A DNA stretch of 64,000 bases from JACCTI01 sp051005695 (GTDB lineage: Bacteria; Verrucomicrobiota; Verrucomicrobiia; Chthoniobacterales; UBA10450), in the NCBI GenBank assembly GCA_051005695.1, contig JBPCJC010000013.1:26604-90603 (forward strand), read 5' to 3'. Under the pieces are notes generated by a model. It made no database searches. It saw only the letters and a program-made list of their open reading frames with translations, and was not told the origin of the DNA. Below are positions 13,509 to 21,563 of the stretch, one piece after another. Both the position numbers and the translations under genes were made by a program. Within the stretch, counting starts at the first letter, position 1. Each line of letters opens with the position of its first letter.

Positions 13509-15017
13509 TCAATTGCGCCGCGTCGGCTCGTCGCCGTTATGCTCGCTCCGCGGTAGGAGTTCCGGCGCCTGCATTTCCCGAGCGATCTGTTCCACCGCTG
13601 GGAGAGTCTCGATTTCCATCCCCATCGGTGCCGCGCCCAGGTCCTTGAATTTCCGCGCCGAAACGAGCACCCTCGTTTCGATGTTACGGACCGCGTCGTT
13701 GTAGGCGTTGACCGAGCCGTTCAAGCTCTTTCCCAGCCGGCCGATGTGATTCGAAAAATCCGCGAAGCGTTTATACAATTCGCTCCCCAGCTGGCTGATC
13801 TCGCGCGCATTCTGCGCCAGTTTTTCCTGGCGCCAGCCGTAGCAGACGGCACGCAAAAGCGCGATTAAAGTGGTCGGAGTAGCCAGTATTATTTTTTTGT
13901 CCGCGCCGAATTCGATCAGCATCGGATCGCGTTCCAAGGCCGCGCTGAAAAACATTTCGCCCGGCAAAAATAGAATCACAAAATCCGGCGCGCTTTCGAA
14001 CTGCTCCCAGTAAGCCTTCCGCGAAAGTTTCTCGATGTGGCTCCGCACCTGCACCGAGTGTTGCTGCAGCCGCTCGATCCGCGCGTCGTCATCCGGCGCT
14101 TCCAGCGCTTCCAAGTAGGCATTCAGCGAAGCCTTCGCGTCGACCACGATCGTCTTCCCCGCCGGCAGGTGCACGATCATGTCCGGGCGCAATCTCCCCT
14201 CCTCGCCCTGCACCGTCGTCTGCTCGAAAAAATCGCAGTGATCGACCATCCCAGCCAATTCCACCACCCGGCGCAGTTGGATTTCTCCCCAGCGTCCGCG
14301 GACGATCGGTGAACGGAGCGCGCGCACCAGGTTGCTCGTTTCCGACCGCAGATAATTTTGCGTCTCCGCGAGCGTGCGCACCTGCGTGGTCAGGGCCTCG
14401 TAGGCGCCGGTGCGTGCTTTCTCGAGTTCGTGGATTTTCGCGTCCACTTTTTCCAGTGAATCGCGCATTGGCCTAACGAGTGCATCGATCGCCTCCTGCC
14501 GTTTCTCGAGATCGCCCTTCGCGCCTTCCTGCGTTTTCTCCAGGGTCGATTTTGCCAGCTCCAGAAACGAAGTGTTGTTATGCCGCAACGCTTCCGCCGA
14601 GAGCGCCTTGAAGGCATCGGAAAATCGCGTCTGCGCTTCCGCCAGGACCGCCACCTTTTCGGTCGTCGCTTTCCGTTCCTGCTCCAGCTGCATTTCCAGG
14701 GATGCAATCCTCGTCGTCGCCTTGGTGTGTTGGTCGCGGTGGCCGCGTATCTCCTGCGCCGTCGCCGCAAGGTTCAATTCCAACTCCGGAATGCGCGAAC
14801 CCTTTTCGTGCGCCGTGGCCAGGCATTGCGAGAGCTCGGCGATTTGCTTGTTCATCGCCGACTCGCACTCGCGCACCGCCAACTCCTGGCGTTGTCGCAA
14901 AAGCACCCGCGTGATCATCAGCCCTACGACGAATGCAGCAAGCACCGCCGCGACCCAACCTATCGTCGGCAGGAGCGGCCCGAGGGCGTTCGCGGCAATC
15001 GCAATCATCGTCTGCAT
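13509..15017 (-). CDS. rmuC: DNA recombination protein RmuC
   Basis: RmuC limits inversions at short inverted repeats and carries a PD-(D/E)XK nuclease-like core. The ATG at 15017 gives 502 residues: an N-terminal membrane anchor (IGWVAAVLAAFVVGLMI), a long coiled coil (about 45-190), then the conserved core GRWGEIQLRRVVELAGM, RPDMIVHLPAGKTIVVDAKA and WEQFESAPDFVILFLPGE. The final segment (RYADFSNHIGRLGKSL-like) is typical. The longer frame to 15047 adds an unsupported MTGCGNFRAE. It is transcribed in the same direction as the upstream btuB-like gene, 66 bp away. Confidence 0.92.
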   Translation of the reverse strand: MQTMIAIAANALGPLLPTIGWVAAVLAAFVVGLMITRVLLRQRQELAVRECESAMNKQIAELSQCLATAHEKGSRIPELELNLAATAQEIRGHRDQHTKATTRIASLEMQLEQERKATTEKVAVLAEAQTRFSDAFKALSAEALRHNNTSFLELAKSTLEKTQEGAKGDLEKRQEAIDALVRPMRDSLEKVDAKIHELEKARTGAYEALTTQVRTLAETQNYLRSETSNLVRALRSPIVRGRWGEIQLRRVVELAGMVDHCDFFEQTTVQGEEGRLRPDMIVHLPAGKTIVVDAKASLNAYLEALEAPDDDARIERLQQHSVQVRSHIEKLSRKAYWEQFESAPDFVILFLPGEMFFSAALERDPMLIEFGADKKIILATPTTLIALLRAVCYGWRQEKLAQNAREISQLGSELYKRFADFSNHIGRLGKSLNGSVNAYNDAVRNIETRVLVSARKFKDLGAAPMGMEIETLPAVEQIAREMQAPELLPRSEHNGDEPTRRN

Positions 15018-15083
15018 TTCTGCGCGGAAGTTACCACAACCGGTCAAGCTCTGGCCACTCCGCGCATCCTCGGCGCCCCGTGC

Positions 15084-16982
15084 TCACCAGTTTATCCGCA
15101 CGCCCCCGTAGGCGCCCCGCCCGAGCGCCGGAAACCCGAAGACCTCTGAGTATTTTTCGTCCGTCAAATTCGTGATCCGACCGAAGAGCGTGCAGTGCGA
15201 ATTGATCTCGTATTCCGCCGCCAGATTGACGAAAGCGTAGTCTTCGATGTCGAAATTCGCCGCGCCGAAACTCAACTCTTCGCGCGCATTGACGAATTTC
15301 GCTTCCGCGGTCATGCGCAGTTTTCCGAACCAGCGATAACTTCCCGAGACATAGGCTTCGTTCCGCGGACGGCGCGGAAGACGCGCGCCCAGCGGTTGAT
15401 TGATATCCGCCGCGGAAGTTTTCTCGGCGTCGAGATAAGTGTAACTCGCCGTGAAAACCAGATCATCGATCGGCCGCACTTTCAGTTCCGCTTCCAATCC
15501 CTGCGTCCGCGCCGCGCCCAGATTCAAGGTGTCGAAGAGGCCGTTGAAACCAATCAAGTTCGAAAGCCGGTTATGAAAATACGTCGCGCCGATGCGCACC
15601 CGGCCGTCCCACAAGCGTTGCTCGATGCCGGCGTCGAACCCGCGATCGCGTTCCGGTTTGAGCGCGAAATTATTTCCGAAAATTTTATCCTGACTGCTCG
15701 GCGGACTGAACCCGGTGGCGATACTCGAATGCAACGTCGTCCCGGTGCGCGCGACCAGATAGCTCGCCGCCACGCGATAAGTCCAGATGTCGCCGAATTG
15801 ATTGAAGTGATCGAAACGCCCGCCGGCGACCAGGTTCAAATTCGTCAGCGGCGTCAGGCTCAGCTGGAGAAATCCCGAGGTCTCCTCGGTTTGATCGCTG
15901 ATGAAAGTCGGCTGCGGCCCGAAGAGTTGCGACACAAACGGCCGCTCCTGTCCCGCATCGACTGCGCTGTAAAAGAAACCACTCGTTAGGGTAATCCAGC
16001 GCGCCGGCTGGAGATCGTTTTGGTAATCGATCGTCAGGCGGGTGAAGAGCGCGCGCGTCGGGCCGACGAAGCCGTCGTCATTCGGATCGTTCACCTGCCG
16101 CTCATGATCGTAGCTCACGATCAGGTGATGATTCCACCAGCCGACCGGTTTGAAATCGATCCGCGGCCCGATTAACCAGCGCTCGGTCAAAAAATTATCG
16201 AAGCGTTTCGGATCAAAAATCGAGTTTGGCAAACTGAGATCGGCCAGCGAATAAGTGAACAAACTACCGATGCGCAACTGCTCGTTAGGCGACCAGCCGA
16301 TGTTGGCGATTCCGCTGCTCAAGCGATACTGGTTATTCTGCCGTTCATTCTCGGTCTCGAGCCGGCTCAAGCCGATCGAGTAATCGAACCCCCGCCAGCT
16401 TCCCTGGCTAAACGCGGCCTCGCGAAAAGTCCCGAACGAGCCGGCCTCCGCGCTAACCGCACCGCTCGGCGCACCGCGGCCGCGAATCGTAAAAATCTGG
16501 ATCGCGCCCGCGAGTGCGCGCGGGCCGTAAAGCGTACTTTGCGGACCGCGCACCACTTCGATTCGATCGATGTCGTCCACCGTCAGGTCGGCAAAATTAA
16601 ACGCGCCCTGCAAACCCTGGTTGACCGGGATTCCATCGAGCAACACTTGGGTATGTTCGCTGCGCAAACCGCGCGTGAAAACGGAAGTCAGTTGCCCTGG
16701 CGCCCCGGATTGCACCACCGAAATCCCTGGCACTTCGCGCAAGGCATCGGCCACGCGCTCGATTTGTTTTGCCTCGAAATCTTCCGAGGGCACGAGGCTC
16801 ACGCTGGCCGGCGTTTCGTTTTCTGGAATCGGCAGCCGCGTCGCCGTGACCACGATCTCCGAATTCTCCCCGACCGCGTCCTGCGCCTGCAAAATTTTGC
16901 CCGCGCCTAACGACAGGATGAAGACGAGCAGCGCGCTTCCGCGAAGCGAGCCTCTGACCAAACCGCGAATATTTTCCGACAT
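15084..16982 (-). CDS. btuB: TonB-dependent outer-membrane receptor, BtuB-like (cobalamin uptake)
   Basis: The ATG at 16982 is preferred over 16994 because TTTCCTCC on + (16985-16992), i.e. GGAGGAAA on the coding strand, is a well-placed ribosome binding site. The 632-residue protein has a signal segment, a TonB-box-like start (EIVVTATRLPIPENETPAS), a plug domain (DALREVPGISVV; VLLDGIPVNQG; IEVVRGPQSTLYG) and a beta-barrel ending in Trp after YGGVRIN, typical of outer-membrane barrels. A cobalamin riboswitch precedes it, which points to vitamin B12 as substrate. The plug spacing and length match BtuB rather than larger siderophore receptors. Confidence 0.88.
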   Translation of the reverse strand: MSENIRGLVRGSLRGSALLVFILSLGAGKILQAQDAVGENSEIVVTATRLPIPENETPASVSLVPSEDFEAKQIERVADALREVPGISVVQSGAPGQLTSVFTRGLRSEHTQVLLDGIPVNQGLQGAFNFADLTVDDIDRIEVVRGPQSTLYGPRALAGAIQIFTIRGRGAPSGAVSAEAGSFGTFREAAFSQGSWRGFDYSIGLSRLETENERQNNQYRLSSGIANIGWSPNEQLRIGSLFTYSLADLSLPNSIFDPKRFDNFLTERWLIGPRIDFKPVGWWNHHLIVSYDHERQVNDPNDDGFVGPTRALFTRLTIDYQNDLQPARWITLTSGFFYSAVDAGQERPFVSQLFGPQPTFISDQTEETSGFLQLSLTPLTNLNLVAGGRFDHFNQFGDIWTYRVAASYLVARTGTTLHSSIATGFSPPSSQDKIFGNNFALKPERDRGFDAGIEQRLWDGRVRIGATYFHNRLSNLIGFNGLFDTLNLGAARTQGLEAELKVRPIDDLVFTASYTYLDAEKTSAADINQPLGARLPRRPRNEAYVSGSYRWFGKLRMTAEAKFVNAREELSFGAANFDIEDYAFVNLAAEYEINSHCTLFGRITNLTDEKYSEVFGFPALGRGAYGGVRINW

Positions 16983-17109
16983 ACTTTCCTCCATGGTTGA
17001 GAAGCGGAGGACACCTGTCGGATGACAGCGGTCGCGCTCTCATTCTTCTTTTTCGCGAAGAAGTTTTGTCGCGCCAATCTGCACACGCAGGGGCACGAAT
17101 GAGGTGAAC

Positions 17110-17275
17110 CGGACGAATATTCTGGCTCCTGGCTTGCGGCGTTTGCCTAACGACTCACGCACACCTTCTTCCCGCCTTCACCGCCGATTGCTCGACGATT
17201 GGCCGTGGGAAGTCGTATCCAGTTACAGCAGCGCTACTGCTCCCGATTACTCACGGGATTTCTCGCGCCGATCCA
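17110..17275 (-). promoter_or_regulatory. Cobalamin (adenosylcobalamin) riboswitch
   Basis: On the - strand the leader of the btuB-like gene reads, in order: CCCGTGAGTAATCGGGAGC (about 17258-17240), GCTGCTGTAACTGGA, GGCGGGAAGAAGG (about 17176) and GCAAGCCAGGAGCCAGA (about 17138-17121). The last is a B12-box-like sequence and the preceding elements match the conserved order of cobalamin riboswitches. The regulated start is about 130 bases downstream. The variable arm contains one copy of the dispersed nine-base word (17145). Assigned from motif order, not from a covariance search. Confidence 0.78.
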
Positions 17276-17357
17276 CTGATCAAACTCGCAAAGAACTATC
17301 GCCAGCAGTATCTCCTGGAAGTAGTCGCCTCAAGATATTTTCGCGAAATCAATTTCT

Positions 17358-17873
17358 GTGCAGACCGATGAACCAGGAGACAAGCGGCCTTTGTTGATTC
17401 GGCCAGCAACGTCGGCGGACGCGGAGGAAATCTGGCAGATTTTTCACGCGGTCGTGGCTGGCGGCGACGTCTATCCGTTCGATCCAGAAATCTCGCGCAC
17501 TGATGCGCTCGCTTATTGGTTCCAAACCGGCGCGCACGGTTTCGTTTCGGAGATCGAAGGAGAAATTTGCGGGAGTTATATCGTCAAACCGAACCAACCC
17601 GGGCTCGGTGCGCACATCGCGAATGCCGCCTTCATGGTGGCGCCATCGGCGCGCGGCCGCGGCGTCGGCCGCGCGCTAGGCGAGCATTGTCTCGCGGCGG
17701 CAAAACGGCTCGGCTTCCGCGCGATGCAGTTCAACTTTGTCGTCGCGACCAACAAACCCGCGGTCGTCCTCTGGCAAAATCTCGGGTTCGAAATTATCGC
17801 CACCGTCCCGCAAGCTTTTCGACATCGTGCGCTCGGCTACGTCGATGCGCACGTGATGTTCCGGACTCTTTGA
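17358..17873 (+). CDS. GNAT family N-acetyltransferase
   Basis: 171 residues from a GTG at 17358. The acetyl-CoA-binding motif is visible as VAPSARGRGVGRALGEHCL (about 95-112) followed by LGFRAMQFNFVVATNKPAVVLWQNLGFEII, the usual GNAT beta4-alpha4 arrangement. The substrate is unknown. An initial LLIRPATSADAEEIWQIF is typical of single-domain GNAT enzymes. It starts close to the divergent riboswitch leader and precedes hldD by 70 bp. Confidence 0.82.
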   Translation: MQTDEPGDKRPLLIRPATSADAEEIWQIFHAVVAGGDVYPFDPEISRTDALAYWFQTGAHGFVSEIEGEICGSYIVKPNQPGLGAHIANAAFMVAPSARGRGVGRALGEHCLAAAKRLGFRAMQFNFVVATNKPAVVLWQNLGFEIIATVPQAFRHRALGYVDAHVMFRTL

Positions 17874-17943
17874 AGGAGCGGCTTGCGCTTGTCCGCTCAG
17901 GATTTAATTATCCGGACGCGCTCCTCCTCGCTGTCTTCCCGCT

Positions 17944-18879
17944 GTGGCTTCTTCTCCTCTCAACCTTCTCGTCACCGGCGGCGCTGGCTTCGTCGGGTCG
18001 AATCTCGTCCTCGCGTTGCAGGAAAAATTTCTCGCGCGGCTCACGGTGATCGACGATTTCCGCTCCGGCGATTTCAAAAATCTTGCCGGATATCGCGGCG
18101 ATTTTGTCACGCAGAATCTGGCAACGCTCGATTGGCGCGCGCAATTTGGAGACGAAAAATTCGACGGCGTTTTTCACCTCGCTTCGATCACTGACACGAC
18201 TCTGCACGATCAGTTTGTGCAGACGCACGACAACGTCGAAAGCTTCCGGCGCCTGCTGAATTTCGCTCGCCCTAACAAGACCAGAATCGTTTACGCATCC
18301 TCGGCTGCGACTTACGGGAACGCGAGCGCGGCCAGCAACGAGAGCAGCGGCGCCGCACCGGCCAACGTTTACGCCTTCTCGAAGGTCATCATGGATAACC
18401 TCGCGCGCCGCGCCGCCGCGGATGCCGGTGATTGGATCCTGGTCGGCCTGCGTTTCTTCAACGTCTACGGTCCGCGCGAAGCGCACAAAGGCGTGCCCGC
18501 GAGCATGGTTTATCACCTCTCGAAACAGATGACCGCCGGCCAGCGGCCGCGCATTTTCAAACACGGCGAGCAACAGCGCGACTTCGTATACGTGAAGGAT
18601 ATCGTGCAAGGCTGTCTGCGCGCGTTCGAGGCGAAGTGCAGCGGTGTTTACAATCTCGGTTCCGGCCAGGCGCGTTCCTTTAACGAGCTCGTGGGGATTT
18701 TGAACCAGTCATTAGGCACGAAGTTCGAACCGGAATACATCGAGAATCCGCACGCACATTATCAGAACTTCACCCAAGCCGATTTGACTAACTCGCGCAA
18801 AGAACTCGGCTACGAGCCGAAGTTTTCCTTCGAAGACGGTGTCGCCGATTACATGAAGTGGTTGTATCCCAAACCATGA
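17944..18879 (+). CDS. hldD: ADP-L-glycero-D-manno-heptose-6-epimerase
   Basis: Short-chain dehydrogenase-like epimerase making the heptose precursor of LPS inner core. From the GTG at 17944 it has the NAD-binding TGGAGFVGSNLV, the catalytic YAFSK preceded by YASSAATYG, and HldD-specific runs: RFFNVYGPREAHKG, RDFVYVKDIV and FTQADLTNSRKELGY. 311 residues is normal. The TGA stop overlaps the ATG of the next gene (ATGA at 18876), so the two are likely co-translated. HldD implies a heptose-containing LPS. Confidence 0.9.
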   Translation: MASSPLNLLVTGGAGFVGSNLVLALQEKFLARLTVIDDFRSGDFKNLAGYRGDFVTQNLATLDWRAQFGDEKFDGVFHLASITDTTLHDQFVQTHDNVESFRRLLNFARPNKTRIVYASSAATYGNASAASNESSGAAPANVYAFSKVIMDNLARRAAADAGDWILVGLRFFNVYGPREAHKGVPASMVYHLSKQMTAGQRPRIFKHGEQQRDFVYVKDIVQGCLRAFEAKCSGVYNLGSGQARSFNELVGILNQSLGTKFEPEYIENPHAHYQNFTQADLTNSRKELGYEPKFSFEDGVADYMKWLYPKP

Positions 18880-19922
18880 AAGCCAAACGGCCGTCCAAGA
18901 GCCCAGAAGAGATCAACGCCACGCTCGCGGCAAAAAAAGGTCCGGTCTCGAAATTTATTGCGCAGAATTATCGCCACTTTAACGCGGCTGCGTTGCTCGA
19001 CGCAGCCAAGGGATATGAGCAGCACCTCGCCGCCGGCGGCAAAATGTTGGTCACGCTCGCGGGCGCGATGTCGACCGCCGAACTTGGCATCTCGTTGGCG
19101 GAGATGATCCGTCGCGACAAGGTGCACCTGATCGTCTGCACCGGCGCGAATCTCGAGGAGGATATTTTCAATCTCGTCGCGCACGACCACTACGAGCGTG
19201 TCCCGCATTACCGACAACTCACGCCGCAGGATGAAGAGCAGCTACTCTCGCGGCACATGAATCGCGTGACCGACACGTGCATCCCGGAAATGGAGGCGAT
19301 GCGGCGGATTGAGAAAGCGGTGCTCGAAGAATGGGTCGCGGCCGACCGCGCGGGAGAACATTATTTCCCGCACGAGTTCATGTACAAGATTCTTCGCAGC
19401 GGTAAGCTGAAGAAGAGTTATCAAATCGATCCGAAGAATTCCTGGATGGTGGCGGCCTGCGAAAAAAATCTCCCGATCGTCGTGCCCGGCTGGGAGGATG
19501 CGACGCTCGGCAATATGTATGCGGCGGCTGTGATCCGCGGTGACGTAAAGAACGTGCACACCGTGCGCACGGGCATCGAATACATGACCTGGCTCGCGGG
19601 CTACTACACGAAAAACTCAAAGCGTTTGCGCAACCGCGAGGGCTCAATCGGGTTCTTCCAAATCGGCGGCGGCATTGCCGGCGATTTCCCCATCTGCGTC
19701 GTCCCGATGCTGCACCAGGATCTCGAGCGCACCGGGGTGCCGCTCTGGGGATATTTCTGCCAAATCAGCGATTCGACGACGAGCTACGGCAGCTACTCCG
19801 GCGCCGTGCCGAATGAGAAAATCACTTGGGGCAAGCTCGCGCCCTCGACTCCCAAATTCGTGGTCGAAAGCGACGCCACTATTTGCGCGCCGTTGATCTT
19901 CGCCTGGGTGCTCGGGCAGTAG
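18876..19922 (+). CDS. Deoxyhypusine synthase-like protein
   Basis: 348 residues, starting at the ATG that overlaps the hldD stop. The sequence matches the deoxyhypusine/homospermidine synthase fold throughout: VTLAGAMSTAELGISLAEMI, the NAD-binding CTGANLEEDIFNLVAH, and FFQIGGGIAGDFPICVVPML, with SYSGAVPNEKITWGKL near the end where the catalytic Lys lies. Bacteria lack eIF5A, and bacterial members are thought to act in polyamine metabolism. The exact reaction here is not determinable from sequence. Confidence 0.85.
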   Translation: MKAKRPSKSPEEINATLAAKKGPVSKFIAQNYRHFNAAALLDAAKGYEQHLAAGGKMLVTLAGAMSTAELGISLAEMIRRDKVHLIVCTGANLEEDIFNLVAHDHYERVPHYRQLTPQDEEQLLSRHMNRVTDTCIPEMEAMRRIEKAVLEEWVAADRAGEHYFPHEFMYKILRSGKLKKSYQIDPKNSWMVAACEKNLPIVVPGWEDATLGNMYAAAVIRGDVKNVHTVRTGIEYMTWLAGYYTKNSKRLRNREGSIGFFQIGGGIAGDFPICVVPMLHQDLERTGVPLWGYFCQISDSTTSYGSYSGAVPNEKITWGKLAPSTPKFVVESDATICAPLIFAWVLGQ

Positions 19923-19953
19923 TCGTTAGGCGCACACACCCGTTGCCTTTCCG

Positions 19954-20364
19954 CTAGCCTTCCCAAAAAAATTTCGTCGGTCGCTCGATCTCTTCCGGGA
20001 GACTCCTGTGCACCGGACAATTCAGCCCCGCCTTTTCCAAGAGCTCTCGCTGCGGCGTGCTTGCCGGGAGCGGAATGTGGACCTCGTTAGGCAAAGCCAC
20101 GATCCGCCGCGGCGCGTCTTTCGACATTTCCTTCCCCACCTGCACCGTCATCCCGGTGAGATCGACGCCATGTTGCTCGGCCACGATCGCCATCGTTGTG
20201 CTGATGCAGCTGCCAAGCGCGGTCGCAACTAAATCAGTTGGTGAAAAAGCCGCGCCCTTGCCTTTGTTATCGAGCGGCGCATCGGTCGCGATCTCAGTGT
20301 TCGAAGGACCGTGGGTGGCCGCGCAATGCAGATCGCCGGTGTAGCGAATGGAGATTTTAACCAT
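19954..20364 (-). CDS. OsmC/Ohr family peroxiredoxin-like protein
   Basis: The ATG at 20364 gives 136 residues: MVKISIRYTGDLHC, then FSPTDLVATALGSCISTTMAI with the first redox Cys and LEKAGLNCPVHRSL with the second. These two Cys are the catalytic pair of OsmC-type thiol peroxidases that reduce organic hydroperoxides. The longer frame to 20454 has a non-homologous leader. It is convergent with the deoxyhypusine synthase-like gene; the word TCGTTAGGC occurs both between the genes (19923) and within this one (20084). Confidence 0.85.
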   Translation of the reverse strand: MVKISIRYTGDLHCAATHGPSNTEIATDAPLDNKGKGAAFSPTDLVATALGSCISTTMAIVAEQHGVDLTGMTVQVGKEMSKDAPRRIVALPNEVHIPLPASTPQRELLEKAGLNCPVHRSLPEEIERPTKFFWEG

Positions 20365-20407
20365 GAGCGCAACTATGCGCCGCTCGCTTTGGCCGTCACC
20401 CCAAAGT

Positions 20408-20443
20408 GAAAAAAAGAAGGCGGGCCGACCCGCGACCCGCCTT
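20408..20443 (-). terminator. Intrinsic terminator after the four-helix-bundle gene
   Basis: On the - strand, stem AAGGCGGG / CCCGCCTT (20443-20436 and 20424-20417) is followed by TCTTTTTTTTC. It sits 25 bp downstream of the stop at 20468. Confidence 0.85.
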
Positions 20444-20467
20444 GTTCCCACCACCGCAAAGATGTCG

Positions 20468-20920
20468 TTATTTCTTCATCGAGTCGCGCAGGTTCCGCAC
20501 CCGATCATGCGCCGCTTTGATGTCAGTGTATTGCCGCGAAACGGTGTCGCGCGCCGGTGAGGGCAGATTCGCTTCCATCGCCTTCTTGTATTCCGCCACC
20601 GCGGAATCTTCACCGCGCTCGCACTCGGCGAGAATCGCGTGATCATCCTGGCTGCTGATCGCGGATTTAATATTGATCCACGCGCGGTGCATCGCGCCAG
20701 CGGTGCTGCTGGTCTTCTCGGGATCGGATTCGCCGAGCTGAATAACCTGGCTCTGCAGTTCGCCGGCGAACTTCGAGCGCTGCAGCGAGAGCTCGTTGAA
20801 GAGCGATTTCAGCTGGGAATCTTTGACCGCCTCGGCCGCTTGGCGAAAGCCTTCCTGACCATCCTTCAGGGTTTCGATCAGGCCGTTGAGCGTGGAAATG
20901 GCTTCTTTGTGTTGACTCAT
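20468..20920 (-). CDS. PA2169-type four-helix-bundle protein (DUF2383)
   Basis: 150 residues from the ATG at 20920. MSQHKEAISTLNGLIETLKDGQEGF is the characteristic N-terminus of the PA2169/DUF2383 family, predicted four-helix bundles often linked to stress. The rest is helical (LFNELSLQRSKFAGELQ; HAILAECERGEDSAVAEYKKA). A longer reading frame to 21613 exists but runs antisense across the DUF5069 gene and is not real. The gene has its own terminator. Confidence 0.82.
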   Translation of the reverse strand: MSQHKEAISTLNGLIETLKDGQEGFRQAAEAVKDSQLKSLFNELSLQRSKFAGELQSQVIQLGESDPEKTSSTAGAMHRAWINIKSAISSQDDHAILAECERGEDSAVAEYKKAMEANLPSPARDTVSRQYTDIKAAHDRVRNLRDSMKK

Positions 20921-21016
20921 ATCAATGAATACGGATCGGGCCGGAAAATGGGTGTTTAGATTTTTGATTAGCTCGGGAAATTTGCTCCACTCGCGTGCGG
21001 CCCTTACTGTCTCCTC

Positions 21017-21469
21017 ATGAACAACAACCGCACCGGTAAAGATTTGACCCAGGAAGCCCCGCGCAGCCCGAAGACCCGACTCGGCGGCTACGTGATTCTC
21101 GGGCGCACGCTCGACAAATGCCGCGCCCTGCTCTGGGGAAACATCGGTGAATATCACTTCGATTGTCCGCTCGATAACATGCTCTTTGGTTTTAAGAACA
21201 TTAAGGGCGACGACTTCAAAGCCGCGGTCGAAAAAGGCGCGGGCGACGACGAAATGGTCACTTGGGTGAACGAGCACGGCGACAAGAAGTCCGCCGACGA
21301 AGTTAAGGCTTGGTCCGATGAAATGCTCGCGACCAATCCCTACAACAATCCGGAAAAACGCGAGTGGTTCGAGGAGCAGGTAAAGGAACACAACCTCGAT
21401 GCTTCGAAGACGACTCTCTTCGATTGGCTCGACGTCGACGACAAGGCGAGCTACGCCAAGGCGGCCTAA
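21017..21469 (+). CDS. DUF5069 domain protein
   Basis: 150 residues. The N-terminus (LTQEAPRSPKTRLGGYVILGRTLDKCRALL) and the WLDVDD near the C-terminus are recognised from the DUF5069 family, common in Verrucomicrobia and relatives and of unknown function. The TAA stop is part of a GCCTAACGA word (21464-21472). It is divergent from the four-helix-bundle gene with about 95 bp between starts. Confidence 0.8.
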   Translation: MNNNRTGKDLTQEAPRSPKTRLGGYVILGRTLDKCRALLWGNIGEYHFDCPLDNMLFGFKNIKGDDFKAAVEKGAGDDEMVTWVNEHGDKKSADEVKAWSDEMLATNPYNNPEKREWFEEQVKEHNLDASKTTLFDWLDVDDKASYAKAA

Positions 21470-21563
21470 CGACTGCTTACGCGAAGTTAAAATTATGCGC
21501 GGGGCGGCGGCGGAAACGCTGACCGCCCTGTTGCTTTTTTTCGTGACGTGCGTGACGCCTGTC

